Assembly (NCBI GenBank): GCA_947493955.1
Contig: CANLSQ010000002.1
Location: forward strand, 496,001-560,000
DNA: 64,000 bases
DNA from: an uncultured Sphingomonadaceae bacterium
GTDB lineage: Bacteria > Pseudomonadota > Alphaproteobacteria > Sphingomonadales > Sphingomonadaceae
Direction of reading: 5' to 3'
Both the position numbers and the translations under genes were made by a program. Below are positions 54,180 through 64,000 of this stretch, piece after piece. The notes under the pieces were generated by a model. The model was not told the origin of the DNA. It searched no databases and worked only from the letters and a program-made list of their open reading frames with translations. The stretch's first letter is position 1, and each line of letters begins with the position of its first letter.

Positions 54180-55214
54180 ATGTCTGACGGTACCGACTCT
54201 CCAAAAATTTTGCTCAACACCCTGCACGGCAAGAAACAAGACCAAACGCCCGTCTGGCTTATGCGTCAGGCCGGACGCTACTTGCCGGAATATCGAGAGC
54301 TGCGCGCACAAAAAGGCGGTTTTTTGGAACTTTGCTACGATGCGCAGGCAGCTGCAGAGGTAACCATACAACCGATAAAGCGATTTGGCTTTGACGGAGC
54401 GATCCTGTTTTCCGACATTTTGATCGTGCCCCATGCCATGGGTCAGAAACTCTGGTTTGAGACGGGAGAAGGACCCCGGCTGGCACCAAGGCTCGTCGAT
54501 GCTGCTTTATCTTCTCTCGAGGCTGCTCCGGAGCATTTTGAGGCTATTTATGCCACGGTGCGCAGTGTCGCTTCGCAGCTGGATGATAAAACCACCTTCA
54601 TGGGCTTTGCCGGCAGTCCCTGGACCGTCGCAACATATATGGTGCATGGGCAGGGCAGCAAGGATCTGGGTGTCGCGCGGCGCTATGCTTATAGCGATGA
54701 AGCGGCTTTTTCAGAGCTGATCAGCGCGATCATCGATAATACCGTTACCTATCTGCTTGGTCAGATTGATGCAGGCGTCGATGCGGTGCAGCTTTTCGAC
54801 AGCTGGGCAGGATCGCTTTCTCCTGCGCAATTTGAAAAATGGGTAATCGCCCCCAATGCAGAAATCATATCACGGCTGAAAGCTGCCCATCCCGATCTGC
54901 CGATTATCGGTTTTCCCAAGGGAGCAGGGGCCAAGCTGGCTGCTTATGCCAATGAAACAGGCGCCAATGCCATCGGCCTGGATGAAACGGTAGATCCGGT
55001 CTGGGCCCATAAAACCCTGCCAGCCGACCTGCCGCTGCAAGGCAATCTCGACCCTCTTGCCCTGATTGCAGGTGGACAAGCGTTGGAAAAATCGGTCAAA
55101 AATATCTTGCAAGTCTTTGAAGATCGCCCGCACATTTTCAATCTGGGTCACGGGATTTTACCTGACACGCCCATTGAACATGTGGAAAAGCTGCTTACAC
55201 TTGTCCGGCAATGA
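54180..55214 (+). CDS. hemE: Uroporphyrinogen decarboxylase
   Basis: Heme-pathway enzyme converting uroporphyrinogen III to coproporphyrinogen III. 344 residues. RQAGRYLPEYRELRAQ, FDGAILFSDILIVPHAMG, FAGSPWTVATYMV and FNLGHGILPDTP are characteristic. ATG 54180 borders the origin. Its stop overlaps the hemJ start (ATGA). Confidence 0.97.
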   Translation: MSDGTDSPKILLNTLHGKKQDQTPVWLMRQAGRYLPEYRELRAQKGGFLELCYDAQAAAEVTIQPIKRFGFDGAILFSDILIVPHAMGQKLWFETGEGPRLAPRLVDAALSSLEAAPEHFEAIYATVRSVASQLDDKTTFMGFAGSPWTVATYMVHGQGSKDLGVARRYAYSDEAAFSELISAIIDNTVTYLLGQIDAGVDAVQLFDSWAGSLSPAQFEKWVIAPNAEIISRLKAAHPDLPIIGFPKGAGAKLAAYANETGANAIGLDETVDPVWAHKTLPADLPLQGNLDPLALIAGGQALEKSVKNILQVFEDRPHIFNLGHGILPDTPIEHVEKLLTLVRQ

Positions 55215-55654
55215 ATGAATATCTTTCCATGCTCTATCTTTGGCTAAAATCCGCTCATCTTATCTTTGTCATCTTTTGGATGGCCGGTCTGTTCATGATG
55301 CCGCGCTTTTTCGTCTATCATCAGGAATCAGCTGTCGGATCAGAAGAAGATTCCAAATGGATTGAGCGAGAGAACAGACTTCGCAAGATCATCCTCAATC
55401 CCTCGCTGATCATCACTTGGGTTCTGGGATTGCTGCTGGCTTATCATATCGATGCGTTCAGCCAGGGCTGGTTTCACGGGAAATTACTTATTGTCCTGCT
55501 GCTCTCCGGCTATCATGGCTGGATGATGGGCTATGTTAAAAAACTCGCGCGCGGCGAACGGACGATGACGGATAAAAAGCTACGGTTGGTCAATGAAGTA
55601 CCCGGAATTGCAGCGGCTATCACCGTGATTTTGGTGATTGTGAAACCGTTCTGA
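55211..55654 (+). CDS. hemJ: Protoporphyrinogen oxidase HemJ
   Basis: 147-residue four-helix membrane protein that oxidises protoporphyrinogen IX in bacteria lacking HemG and HemY. The heme-ligand histidine is in LKSAHLIFVIFWMAGLFMMPR, and RLVNEVPG near the C terminus is a family motif. ATG 55211 overlaps the hemE stop. The hemE-hemJ-rho order is common in Alphaproteobacteria. Confidence 0.92.
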   Translation: MNEYLSMLYLWLKSAHLIFVIFWMAGLFMMPRFFVYHQESAVGSEEDSKWIERENRLRKIILNPSLIITWVLGLLLAYHIDAFSQGWFHGKLLIVLLLSGYHGWMMGYVKKLARGERTMTDKKLRLVNEVPGIAAAITVILVIVKPF

Positions 55655-55822
55655 TCGGGTCTGTCCGTTTTGGTTTCAGCTTTTGTTGACAGCCAAAGGG
55701 CAAAGGCGTAATTGACCGCCAAAGCCCGTCCGGGCGATCTTTCATGTGAAAATTTGACGGCGCACACGCTGCACACATGCAAAAACAATATATAACTTCC
55801 TGATATTTTTGGATAAAACTCC

Positions 55823-57079
<1,257 letters not shown>

Positions 57080-57097
57080 GCTTGCGGGGGCACCGCG

Positions 57098-57394
57098 ATG
57101 ATAGTTGAGCAGGCCTTGTTGCAGGTCAAAGCGGGTCAGTCCGAACAATTTTTCGCAGCCATGCATAAGGCAAAGCCGCTTATTGCAGCTCAGCCTGGCT
57201 TTCAGTCCATAGAAGTTCGTCCCTCTGTCGATCGGCCGGATCAGTTTCTCTTGCTGGTGAGATGGGAAAGTGTCGAGGCGCATCGTGACGGATTCCGCAA
57301 ATCACCGGAATATGCCCAATGGCGCGCCTTGCTTCATGACTTTTATGACCCTATGCCCAGTGTAACATATTTCGGGGAAACGATTTTTTCATGA
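57098..57394 (+). CDS. Antibiotic-biosynthesis monooxygenase (ABM)-fold protein
   Basis: 98-residue ferredoxin-like ABM-domain protein: IVEQALLQVKAGQSEQFFAAMHKAKPLIA, a central QPGFQSIEVRPSV and LLLVRWESVEAHRDGFRKSPEY. Members bind heme or small aromatics, or degrade heme (IsdG-like); no catalytic residues can be assigned. It begins 18 bases after rho and overlaps the TerC gene by 4 bases. Confidence 0.83.
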   Translation: MIVEQALLQVKAGQSEQFFAAMHKAKPLIAAQPGFQSIEVRPSVDRPDQFLLLVRWESVEAHRDGFRKSPEYAQWRALLHDFYDPMPSVTYFGETIFS

Positions 57395-58119
57395 TTGATC
57401 TGCTGACGATTCTGGCTGCTGCGGTGCCTAGTGGTCTGGGTTCACCTGCGGAAATCTGGGCTGCGATTGTCCATGATTTTTCCAACATGGGGTCGCCGGA
57501 AGCTTTGGCTGCCTTTGGCCAGGTCATTCTTATCGATCTTGTTTTTGCTGCCGACAATGCGATTGTTGTCGGTGCACTGGCAGGCGGATTGCCTGCCGAT
57601 CAGCGGCGCAAAGTCATCATGCTTGGAATCGGTGCAGCGTTGGTTTTGCGTATAATTTTTGCGCTGATCGTCGTGCAGTTGTTGCAGATTGTCGGACTGG
57701 TCTTTGCCGGCGGATTGCTTCTTCTCTGGGTCGCTTGGAATTTTTATCGCGAGATTTTCCATGAAGGAGAATCGCTAGGTTCGCCAGAGATCGCCGGCGA
57801 TGAACATAGCGGCGTGAAAGCGCAAAAAAGCTTCTGGGCCGCGGCCTGGGCGGTAATGGCTGCCGATGTATCGATGAGCCTCGATAATGTACTCGGCGTC
57901 GCCGGTGCCGCGCGCGAACATCCCGGCATTTTGGTTGTTGGCTTGTTGCTGTCGGTCGCGCTGATGGGGCTCGCGGCGAACTTCATCGCCAAATATATCG
58001 AGCGCTATAAGTGGATAGCTTATCTCGGTCTGGCGGTGATCGTCTATGTCGCTGGAAAAATGATCTATTCCGGTCTGGTTGGCGATGAACAAACGATCGG
58101 AATCTTGACTCTTTTCTGA
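57391..58119 (+). CDS. TerC-family (YjbE-type) membrane protein
   Basis: 242 residues with about seven membrane helices. ILIDLVFAADNAIVVGALAGGLP and MAADVSMSLDNVLGVAGAA carry the paired aspartate motifs of TerC proteins, which export manganese or deliver metals to secreted enzymes. ATG 57391 overlaps the ABM gene stop (ATGA). Metal specificity unknown. Confidence 0.88.
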   Translation: MIDLLTILAAAVPSGLGSPAEIWAAIVHDFSNMGSPEALAAFGQVILIDLVFAADNAIVVGALAGGLPADQRRKVIMLGIGAALVLRIIFALIVVQLLQIVGLVFAGGLLLLWVAWNFYREIFHEGESLGSPEIAGDEHSGVKAQKSFWAAAWAVMAADVSMSLDNVLGVAGAAREHPGILVVGLLLSVALMGLAANFIAKYIERYKWIAYLGLAVIVYVAGKMIYSGLVGDEQTIGILTLF

Positions 58120-58137
58120 TTCGAAAGATTTTGGGTG

Positions 58138-58545
58138 TCAGGCTGATTTCTTCATTTTTTCCAGCATCTTACCCATTTCATCCCAGACCTTGTTGATCGC
58201 CTGTAGCGGGCGGACCATGACCTTGAAATCCTGGATCTTACCGTCATCATTCCAGCTGATGATATCGACGCCATTGACTTGAATATCATCCAGTTGGAGC
58301 TGAAATTCCAGCATCGCCATATTGGCATCATCATCGACAATCTCGCGGACATAACGGAAACTGTCATTGCCGAGTACGCTGTCGGCCGCGGTCAGATAAG
58401 CCATGACAATGGGCTTCCCGGCCTGCGGTGTGTGCACGACAGGGGAGTGGAATACCGCATCATCCGCGAGTTGTGCGCTTAGCGCTGCTTCGCTTTTATC
58501 GGCCATGCGCTCATGCCAGGCTTTCAGATTTTCGCGTGCGCTCAT
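58138..58545 (-). CDS. NTF2-like / SnoaL-like domain protein
   Basis: 135-residue protein with the NTF2-like fold pattern: ARENLKAWHERMADKSEAALSAQLADDAVFHSP, then MLEFQLQLDDIQVNGVDIISWNDDGKIQDFKVMVRPLQAI. AAGGAG precedes ATG 58545, which overlaps the dienelactone hydrolase stop by 4 bases. Possible ligand-binding partner of that hydrolase; function unknown. Confidence 0.82.
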   Translation of the reverse strand: MSARENLKAWHERMADKSEAALSAQLADDAVFHSPVVHTPQAGKPIVMAYLTAADSVLGNDSFRYVREIVDDDANMAMLEFQLQLDDIQVNGVDIISWNDDGKIQDFKVMVRPLQAINKVWDEMGKMLEKMKKSA

Positions 58546-59240
58546 GCCAGTTGCTCCTTGAAAAATTCTGCTGTGCGGCTGTCAGCCAGCGTCGCTGCTG
58601 TCTCGTCACGGCGTGCGCCAAATTCGGCGGCAAAACCGTGATCCAGTCCTTCGTAGTCATATAAGGTGACCTTGGGATGAGCATCCAGCCCTTCATGCAT
58701 GGCGGCCTGTGCATCTGCAGGAACAAAACCGTCGGCTGTCGGGATATGGAGCATGACATCATGCGCAATCGCGTTCTTTTCGCCAAGCAGGCCATCAATA
58801 CCCACGCCATAATAGCCAACGGAAGCGTTAATATCGGTTCGCGCTGCCGTCATGAAAGCCAATCTGCCGCCGAGGCAATAACCAACACAGCCCACTTTTC
58901 GACCATTTACAGCGTCGCGTGCGAAGTGAATCGCTGCTTCAATATCTCTGATGCCCTGATCCTGATCAAATTTGCCCATCAGGTCGAGCGCAACCTGAAA
59001 TTCCTCCTCAACATCGGCATCTAGATCCGTACCTTCGTTGACCCGCCAGAACAGGTCTGGCGCAATGGCCATATAACCGGCCTTGGCCCAGCTATCGCAT
59101 TTGGCCTTGATTCCCTTATTCACGCCGAAAATTTCCTGAATCACGATGATCGCAGCGGTCGCGGTTCCTTCCGGAGCAGCAACATAACAAGGAAATTCTC
59201 CATCTCCGCTCAATGTCTTAATCGGCTTCATATCACCCAT
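58542..59240 (-). CDS. Dienelactone hydrolase family protein
   Basis: 232-residue alpha/beta hydrolase. The nucleophile is a cysteine in VGCVGYCLGGRLAF, the acid is near DGFVPADAQ and the histidine is in YEGLDHGFAAE. Dienelactone hydrolases open muconolactone-type rings in aromatic degradation, but the family is broad. AAAGGAG lies 8 bases before ATG 59240. Translationally coupled to the NTF2-like gene. Confidence 0.88.
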   Translation of the reverse strand: MGDMKPIKTLSGDGEFPCYVAAPEGTATAAIIVIQEIFGVNKGIKAKCDSWAKAGYMAIAPDLFWRVNEGTDLDADVEEEFQVALDLMGKFDQDQGIRDIEAAIHFARDAVNGRKVGCVGYCLGGRLAFMTAARTDINASVGYYGVGIDGLLGEKNAIAHDVMLHIPTADGFVPADAQAAMHEGLDAHPKVTLYDYEGLDHGFAAEFGARRDETAATLADSRTAEFFKEQLA

Positions 59241-59377
59241 TTTTTTGCGCTCCTTTGCATCATGACTTGATTAATGGTGCACAATATCCCCATATCCTGT
59301 TGTGGCAAGGTGGAAGATCATCTGTTGCGGTGAGGGGGGAACTTCGCTTCAACGACAAGGACAAGAGGAAGCATATA

Positions 59378-59641
59378 ATGAAAGTAACCGTAGAACTGGA
59401 TTGCACCCCGGAAGAAGCGCGCCGGATGATGGGTCTGCCTGATGTCGCAAAGCTCAACGAGACTTACGTCAAGGAAATGTCGAAATTTCTGCAGGGCGCG
59501 AGTTCGGTTGAGCAGCTGCAAAATTTCACGAAGATCATCGCTCCGATGGGTGAAGCCGGCATCAAGATGTTCTCTTCCTTCTTGGGCGGAGCGATGAGTG
59601 GCGGTAACGGAAAATCTTCTTCATCAAAGAAAAAAGACTAG
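59378..59641 (+). CDS. DUF6489 family protein
   Basis: 87-residue small protein. KVTVELDCTPEEARRMMGLPDV is the family signature; FTKIIAPMGEAGIKMFSSFLGGAMSGG follows, with a Ser/Lys-rich tail. AGAGGAAGC precedes ATG 59378; the frame is open 41 codons upstream with no support. Function unknown; typical neighbour of mnmE in sphingomonads. Confidence 0.8.
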   Translation: MKVTVELDCTPEEARRMMGLPDVAKLNETYVKEMSKFLQGASSVEQLQNFTKIIAPMGEAGIKMFSSFLGGAMSGGNGKSSSSKKKD

Positions 59642-59659
59642 ATATCAAATAGATAAAAC

Positions 59660-60955
59660 ATGTCTGCTGGTGATACAATCTTTGCGCTGTCGAGCGGACA
59701 GCCACCAGCAGCCATTGGTATCATCCGGATTAGCGGCCCAAAAGCATCAGCTGCTCTGCAGGCTTTGAGCGGATCATTGCCGGAGGCGCGGTGCGCCCGT
59801 CTAGCGAAGTTAACAGACCCGATAAGTAAGCAGTTGCTGGATACAGCACTGATTTTATGGTTTCCCGGGCCCAATAGCGCCAGCGGTGAAGATCTGGCTG
59901 AAATCCATTGCCATGGCGGTCGGGCTGTTGTGCGCGCTATCGAAACATCACTTGAGAATATGGATGGTCTGCGTCAGGCGGAGCCCGGAGAATTTACCCG
60001 CCGGGCCTTCACTCATGGGCGAATGGATCTGGCTGAAGCAGAGGGTTTGTCTGATCTGTTATTTGCAGAAACGGAGTTGCAACGTCGTTCCGCCATTCAG
60101 GCGGCTGGTGGCGCCCTGTCTCGAAAAGTGGAAGATTGGCAAAGCGCCATTTTGCGACTGTCTGCGATGGTGGAGGCGGAGCTCGATTTTTCGGACGAAG
60201 ATGATGTCACTCCTGCACAGTTAGAGATGGTGCAATCATCGGCCGCTGATCTCGCGGAGGATATGAACACTATCCTCGACCGACCGCGTGCGGAAAAGTT
60301 GCGCGAAGGGGTGAGAGTGGTTTTGGGCGGTCCGCCCAATAGCGGCAAGTCGACTTTGCTTAATGCCTTGGTGGAAAGAGAGGCGGCGATTGTTTCAGCC
60401 ATTGCCGGAACGACGCGGGATGTCATTGAGGTGCCCATTGCGATAAAGGGCATACCATTTCTGTTCATTGATACAGCCGGCATAAGAGATGAAGGGGCGG
60501 AAGAAATTGAACGGATAGGCATTGATCGCGCCCGCGCGCAATTTGATATGGCTGATATCATCCTGTGGCTTGGTCCAGAGGGAGAGGGCCCTGATAGCCT
60601 AAAACTGGTCGAAATTGCATCGCGTCAGGATCATCCCGAATATCAACCCAAGTCTCCAACCGTGCTTTCTGTATCTCCGTTGGCGGGGCCAGGGATGGAC
60701 GAGCTTGTGGCGCTGCTTGTTGAACGCGCCAAAGAAATTGTACCGCGCGGTGACGAGATTAGCGTCAACAAACGCCAGGCCGATCATCTTGCTGAAGCAC
60801 AGGTCAGCCTAGATCAGATACCAGAGGTGCAGGATTATCTGATCATTGCTGAACAATTGCGCTTGGCCCGGGCTGCACTTGATGCGCTGACGGGCAGGGC
60901 GAGCACCGAAGATATGCTCGACGGCCTGTTTGGGAAATTCTGCATCGGAAAATAA
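59660..60955 (+). CDS. mnmE: tRNA modification GTPase MnmE
   Basis: With MnmG it forms 5-carboxymethylaminomethyl-uridine at the tRNA wobble position. 431 residues: N-terminal formyl-THF-binding domain ([21 protein letters not shown]), G domain with [14 protein letters not shown] and DTAGIRDEG, and the C-terminal CIGK. ATG 59660. mnmG follows, with a parS site between. Confidence 0.96.
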   Translation: MSAGDTIFALSSGQPPAAIGIIRISGPKASAALQALSGSLPEARCARLAKLTDPISKQLLDTALILWFPGPNSASGEDLAEIHCHGGRAVVRAIETSLENMDGLRQAEPGEFTRRAFTHGRMDLAEAEGLSDLLFAETELQRRSAIQAAGGALSRKVEDWQSAILRLSAMVEAELDFSDEDDVTPAQLEMVQSSAADLAEDMNTILDRPRAEKLREGVRVVLGGPPNSGKSTLLNALVEREAAIVSAIAGTTRDVIEVPIAIKGIPFLFIDTAGIRDEGAEEIERIGIDRARAQFDMADIILWLGPEGEGPDSLKLVEIASRQDHPEYQPKSPTVLSVSPLAGPGMDELVALLVERAKEIVPRGDEISVNKRQADHLAEAQVSLDQIPEVQDYLIIAEQLRLARAALDALTGRASTEDMLDGLFGKFCIGK

Positions 60956-60958
60956 GAC

Positions 60959-60974
60959 TGTTCCACGTGGAACA
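60959..60974. promoter_or_regulatory. parS site 1 (ParB-binding)
   Basis: Perfect 16-base palindrome TGTTCCACGTGGAACA, matching the near-universal parS consensus, right after the mnmE stop (60955). Symmetry extends one base on each side (CTG...CAG). Confidence 0.92.
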
Positions 60975-61044
60975 GGACCACCACTATTCCTCACCAGGGC
61001 GAGATCATTTTGACCTGAAACCCCCATTCCGCTATGGGCGCAGC

Positions 61045-62910
61045 ATGAATCGCGATTTTGATCTTATTGTCGTTGGCGGCGGACATGCCGGCTGTGAAGC
61101 CGCGGCTGTGGCTGCGCGCATGGGTGTGCGCACGGCTTTGGTCAGTTTTACCAAAGACAGTATTGGTGCCATGTCCTGCAACCCGGCAATTGGTGGATTA
61201 GGCAAGGGCCATCTTGTACGAGAAGTGGACGCGTTTGACGGGTTGATCGGGCGCGCCGCAGATGCTGCCGCAATCCACTATCGCATGCTTAATTTGTCCA
61301 AGGGTGCGGCGGTTCAGGGGCCACGAGTTCAGGCGGATCGCAAGCTCTACAAAGCGGCAATTCATCGGATGCTGGATGCGCAGGACAATCTGTCTATCGT
61401 TGAAGGCGAAGTTGCTTCATTGATCTTTGATGGCCAAACGGTCAGCGGGATTACTCTTGCAGATGAAAGCCAAATTACGGCCGCGGTTGTCATATTAGCG
61501 ACAGGAACGTTCCTGAACGGCAAGCTGTTCCAGGGCGAAGAAACAGTGGCTGGCGGCCGGACCGGTGAAGCCAGTGCCATCTCTCTCGGTCAGCAGATTC
61601 GTGACGCTGGCCTTCCGATTGCACGTTTAAAAACCGGAACACCGCCGCGCATCGACGGCCGCACCATTGATTGGGCTACGTTGCCGGAGCAGCCATCGGA
61701 TGATGATGACTGGACAATGTCACCCATGTCATCACGTCGGGATGTACCGCAGATATTCTGTGCGGTCAGCCGAACCAGTGCTGCTACCCATGATATTATT
61801 CGTGATAATCTCGATCGATCACCTCTGTTCAGCGGAGCTATCGATGCACAGGGCCCGCGTTATTGTCCATCGATAGAAGACAAGATTCACCGATTCGCCG
61901 ACCGGGATTCCCATCAGGTATTTCTGGAACCGGAAGGGCTCGACACCAACCTCGTCTATCCCAACGGCATCAGCACATCTCTACCCGCTGACGTTCAGGA
62001 AGCGTTTGTTCGGACAATGGACGGTCTGTCAAAGGCCGAAATAATCGTGCCGGGCTATGCGGTGGAATATGACCATATCGATCCGCGCGCTTTGGATCGG
62101 TCGTTGAAGGTTCGGGACCTAGATGGCCTTTATTGTGCCGGCCAGATCAACGGCACGACGGGATATGAAGAGGCAGCGGCGCAAGGACTGATCGCCGGTA
62201 TCGGTGCCGCTTGCGCGATACAGCGGAAGGATGCTCCGCAACTGGATCGCGGCACCAGTTATATGGCCGTGATGATTGATGACCTAGTGCTCCAGGGCGT
62301 GACCGAACCCTATCGGATGCTCACGGCCCGAGCGGAATATCGTCTGCGGTTGCGGGCAGATAATGCGACAACGCGGCTTAGCCCGGTCGCGGCATCTATC
62401 GGCTGTCTGGGCGATGAGAGAAGGCGCTGGTTCGATGACCGGCAATCACGGCGCGCTAGGGTTCTGGAAGAACTGGAGACAGTATATAGCTGCGAGGCTA
62501 TCGCCGATCAGGGGATGGAGGTCAGGCGTGATGGTACCAAACAATCGCTTTTTGACTGGTTGCGTTTCCCCAATATCTCGATAGCGGCGCTTAAGGACTT
62601 GGGTCTATCTGTTGATGATCTGGATACCGGCTTGCTGGCTGAGGTTGAAGAAGACGCGCGCTATGCGCCCTATCTGCAGCGGCAGGAATCGGAACTGAAG
62701 GACTTGCGTGCCAATGAGCAGATCCGTTTGGGCGATGATCTGGACTATGCGGCAATAGCCGGCTTGTCGAATGAAATGGTTGAGCGACTGAACGGCGCGA
62801 GGCCTGAAACACTCGCGGCTGCTTCGCGCGTTCGAGGTATTACCCCCGCGGCGCTGGCCGCCATCCTGGTTCATGCGCGTCGTCGCGAAGCCAAAAATCT
62901 CGCGGCATGA
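61045..62910 (+). CDS. mnmG: tRNA uridine-5-carboxymethylaminomethyl modification enzyme MnmG
   Basis: 621-residue FAD protein, partner of MnmE. FAD motif [43 protein letters not shown] and C-terminal [18 protein letters not shown] use ATG 61045; the frame is open back to a GTG inside parS site 1 (60967), but that extension is not conserved. Located between mnmE and rsmG. Confidence 0.97.
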   Translation: MNRDFDLIVVGGGHAGCEAAAVAARMGVRTALVSFTKDSIGAMSCNPAIGGLGKGHLVREVDAFDGLIGRAADAAAIHYRMLNLSKGAAVQGPRVQADRKLYKAAIHRMLDAQDNLSIVEGEVASLIFDGQTVSGITLADESQITAAVVILATGTFLNGKLFQGEETVAGGRTGEASAISLGQQIRDAGLPIARLKTGTPPRIDGRTIDWATLPEQPSDDDDWTMSPMSSRRDVPQIFCAVSRTSAATHDIIRDNLDRSPLFSGAIDAQGPRYCPSIEDKIHRFADRDSHQVFLEPEGLDTNLVYPNGISTSLPADVQEAFVRTMDGLSKAEIIVPGYAVEYDHIDPRALDRSLKVRDLDGLYCAGQINGTTGYEEAAAQGLIAGIGAACAIQRKDAPQLDRGTSYMAVMIDDLVLQGVTEPYRMLTARAEYRLRLRADNATTRLSPVAASIGCLGDERRRWFDDRQSRRARVLEELETVYSCEAIADQGMEVRRDGTKQSLFDWLRFPNISIAALKDLGLSVDDLDTGLLAEVEEDARYAPYLQRQESELKDLRANEQIRLGDDLDYAAIAGLSNEMVERLNGARPETLAAASRVRGITPAALAAILVHARRREAKNLAA

Positions 62911-62917
62911 TCACGGT

Positions 62918-63535
62918 ATGACCGAACAAGAGGCGCAGGACTGGTTGCGCAAAACATTCGATGTTCCACGTGAAACATGGGATCGGTTGGAGCATTTCCT
63001 GGCAATATTGGCAGAAGAAATGCAGCGCCAAAACCTTATCTCCAAATCGAGCGCGGACCATGTCTGGGAGCGCCATGTTGTCGATAGCGCACAACTTCTA
63101 CTCCACGCCCCCAAGGGCGAAGGCGACAAAATTTGGATGGACCTTGGGACCGGCGCTGGCTTTCCCGGGATCATCATTGCCATATTGGGTGACTATAAGG
63201 TGCAGATGGTTGAATCACGCACCCGGCGGATAGCCTTTCTGGAATCTGTCGTGGCAAAACTGGGGCTGGCCGAAAAAGCCTTGGTTTTTGGGGATCGATT
63301 GGAGAATGTTGAAAGCCATTCCGTCGATGTCATTAGCGCCAGAGCTTTTGCCCCGTTGCAAAAATTGCTTTCACTTTCGCACCGGTTTTCCACAGAAAAT
63401 ACGGTTTGGCTCTTACCAAAAGGCAAAAATGCGGTAAGGGAGTTAAAAGGTCTATCCCCAAAACGGCAAAAAATGTTCCACGTGGAACAAAGTTTGACCG
63501 ACCCAGAAGCGGGAATATTGGTGGGATTGGGCTGA
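62918..63535 (+). CDS. rsmG: 16S rRNA guanine-527 N7 methyltransferase
   Basis: 205-residue SAM-dependent GidB/RsmG methyltransferase. SAM motif WMDLGTGAGFPGIIIAIL, RIAFLESVVAKLG and VISARAFAPLQKLLSL. ATG 62918 lies 7 bases after the mnmG stop; an in-frame start upstream overlaps mnmG. Two parS sites (62962 and 63474) are inside the coding region, fixing its codons there. Confidence 0.95.
   Translation: MTEQEAQDWLRKTFDVPRETWDRLEHFLAILAEEMQRQNLISKSSADHVWERHVVDSAQLLLHAPKGEGDKIWMDLGTGAGFPGIIIAILGDYKVQMVESRTRRIAFLESVVAKLGLAEKALVFGDRLENVESHSVDVISARAFAPLQKLLSLSHRFSTENTVWLLPKGKNAVRELKGLSPKRQKMFHVEQSLTDPEAGILVGLG
62962..62977. promoter_or_regulatory. parS site 2 (ParB-binding), inside rsmG
   Basis: TGTTCCACGTGAAACA, a one-base asymmetric match to the parS palindrome, overlapping codons for VPRET near the rsmG N terminus. 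Confidence 0.9.
63474..63489. promoter_or_regulatory. parS site 3 (ParB-binding), inside rsmG
   Basis: Perfect palindrome TGTTCCACGTGGAACA in the 3' part of rsmG, coding FHVEQ, 89 bases before parA. Confidence 0.93.
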
Positions 63536-63577
63536 AAACGTTATTTTATATCAGCTTAGCGAAGGGTTCTGCGTAAA

Positions 63578-64000
63578 ATGGTCCGGATAGCGATAGCAAA
63601 TCAAAAAGGCGGTGTTGGTAAAACAACAACAGCCATAAATATGGCTACAGCTCTTGCCGCTAGTGGATGGAAAGTTCTGTTGATTGACCTCGATCCGCAG
63701 GGCAACGCGTCCACAGGACTGGGTTTGAATCAAGCGGAACGCACGCATAGCAGCTATGATCTGCTGATTTCTGATACACCATTGGTGGATTGCGTCATCA
63801 ACACTCCTGTACCAGGCCTAGATATTGTGCCAGCCGTTGTTGATCTTTCAGGAGCTGAAGTGGAGTTGGTCGAGTTTGAAGAACGCACCCACCGGCTGAA
63901 AAAAGCGCTTGATGCCGGCGATGATGGTCAGTGGGACATCTGCCTGATCGATTGCCCACCATCTCTTGGATTGCTGACGCTCAATGCCATGGTTGCGGTC
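63578..64000 (+). CDS. parA: Chromosome partitioning ATPase ParA, 3' end cut by window
   Basis: The first 141 codons are visible. Deviant Walker [19 protein letters not shown], Walker A' [17 protein letters not shown] and Walker B-region [16 protein letters not shown] identify the ParA/Soj ATPase that, with ParB and parS, separates origins. ATG 63578. parB is expected to follow beyond the right edge. Confidence 0.95.
   Translation, partial: MVRIAIANQKGGVGKTTTAINMATALAASGWKVLLIDLDPQGNASTGLGLNQAERTHSSYDLLISDTPLVDCVINTPVPGLDIVPAVVDLSGAEVELVEFEERTHRLKKALDAGDDGQWDICLIDCPPSLGLLTLNAMVAV

Overview
The window is a stretch of a bacterial chromosome with moderately high GC content by eye. It very probably comes from an alphaproteobacterium of the order Sphingomonadales (Sphingopyxis / Sphingorhabdus / Parasphingorhabdus-like). 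This rests on the gene set and on sites typical of the class. The genes include MipZ, MmcB, an SdhAF4/DUF1674 protein, DUF3576, DUF1491, DUF6489, ligase-associated Lhr and PdeM proteins, and a PpsR-Maf-AroE-CoaE-DnaQ cluster next to hemE. The sites include a GTTC-N7-GTTC SOS box and TGTTCCACGTGGAACA parS sites. I saw no rRNA, tRNA, insertion sequence, prophage or CRISPR array.

Layout. Bases 1-6.6 kb hold a leftward group rsmB-rpe-heparinase-purH (purH runs off the left edge), then htpX and, divergently, the SdhAF4-like gene. Bases 6.7-12.7 kb are accessory metabolism: nitronate monooxygenase, an NTF2-like protein, a lipoprotein subclass B3 metallo-beta-lactamase, an XRE/MmyB regulator divergent from an unknown membrane protein, a short-chain dehydrogenase and a TauD-type dioxygenase. 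Bases 12.8-15.7 kb carry mipZ, a J-domain membrane protein and a phosphohexomutase. Bases 16-21.4 kb hold envelope proteins, a DUF2975-HTH pair, an AI-2E-type permease, an MBL hydrolase and a crotonase. Bases 21.4-28.6 kb carry a DNA-repair helicase and its partner nuclease PdeM, separated by two tandem exported retropepsin-like proteins, an acidic lipoprotein, a GST and trhO. Bases 28.7-31.7 kb are bioF-bioD-bioA. Bases 31.7-47.2 kb are mostly housekeeping: antiporter, YggS, ThiE-like, DUF3576-leuS-lptE-holA, msrB, a class A PBP, metallopeptidase-YcgN-SCO, an ankyrin protein and mmcB.

The right third is the replication-origin region. Every gene from mmcB to ppsR (46.7-53.9 kb) points left. 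A 302-base intergenic stretch (53878-54179) then carries four DnaA-box sequences and an AT-rich unwinding-type tract. From hemE onward most genes point right (hemE-hemJ, rho, mnmE-mnmG-rsmG-parA). Three parS sites (60959, 62962, 63474) precede or lie within the mnmG-rsmG-parA segment. Origin, parS, parA and, about 41 kb away, mipZ together form the chromosome replication, segregation and division-placement module known from Caulobacter.

The less ordinary points are these. Both tandem retropepsin-like proteins carry a TonB-box-like EI(V/I)VTARR segment between their two halves, and one has a changed catalytic motif. A near-textbook SOS box lies before mmcB, abutting the upstream gene's terminator. 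Palindromic operator candidates precede the XRE regulator pair and the crotonase. An unclassified outer-membrane protein lies at 34.9-35.6 kb.
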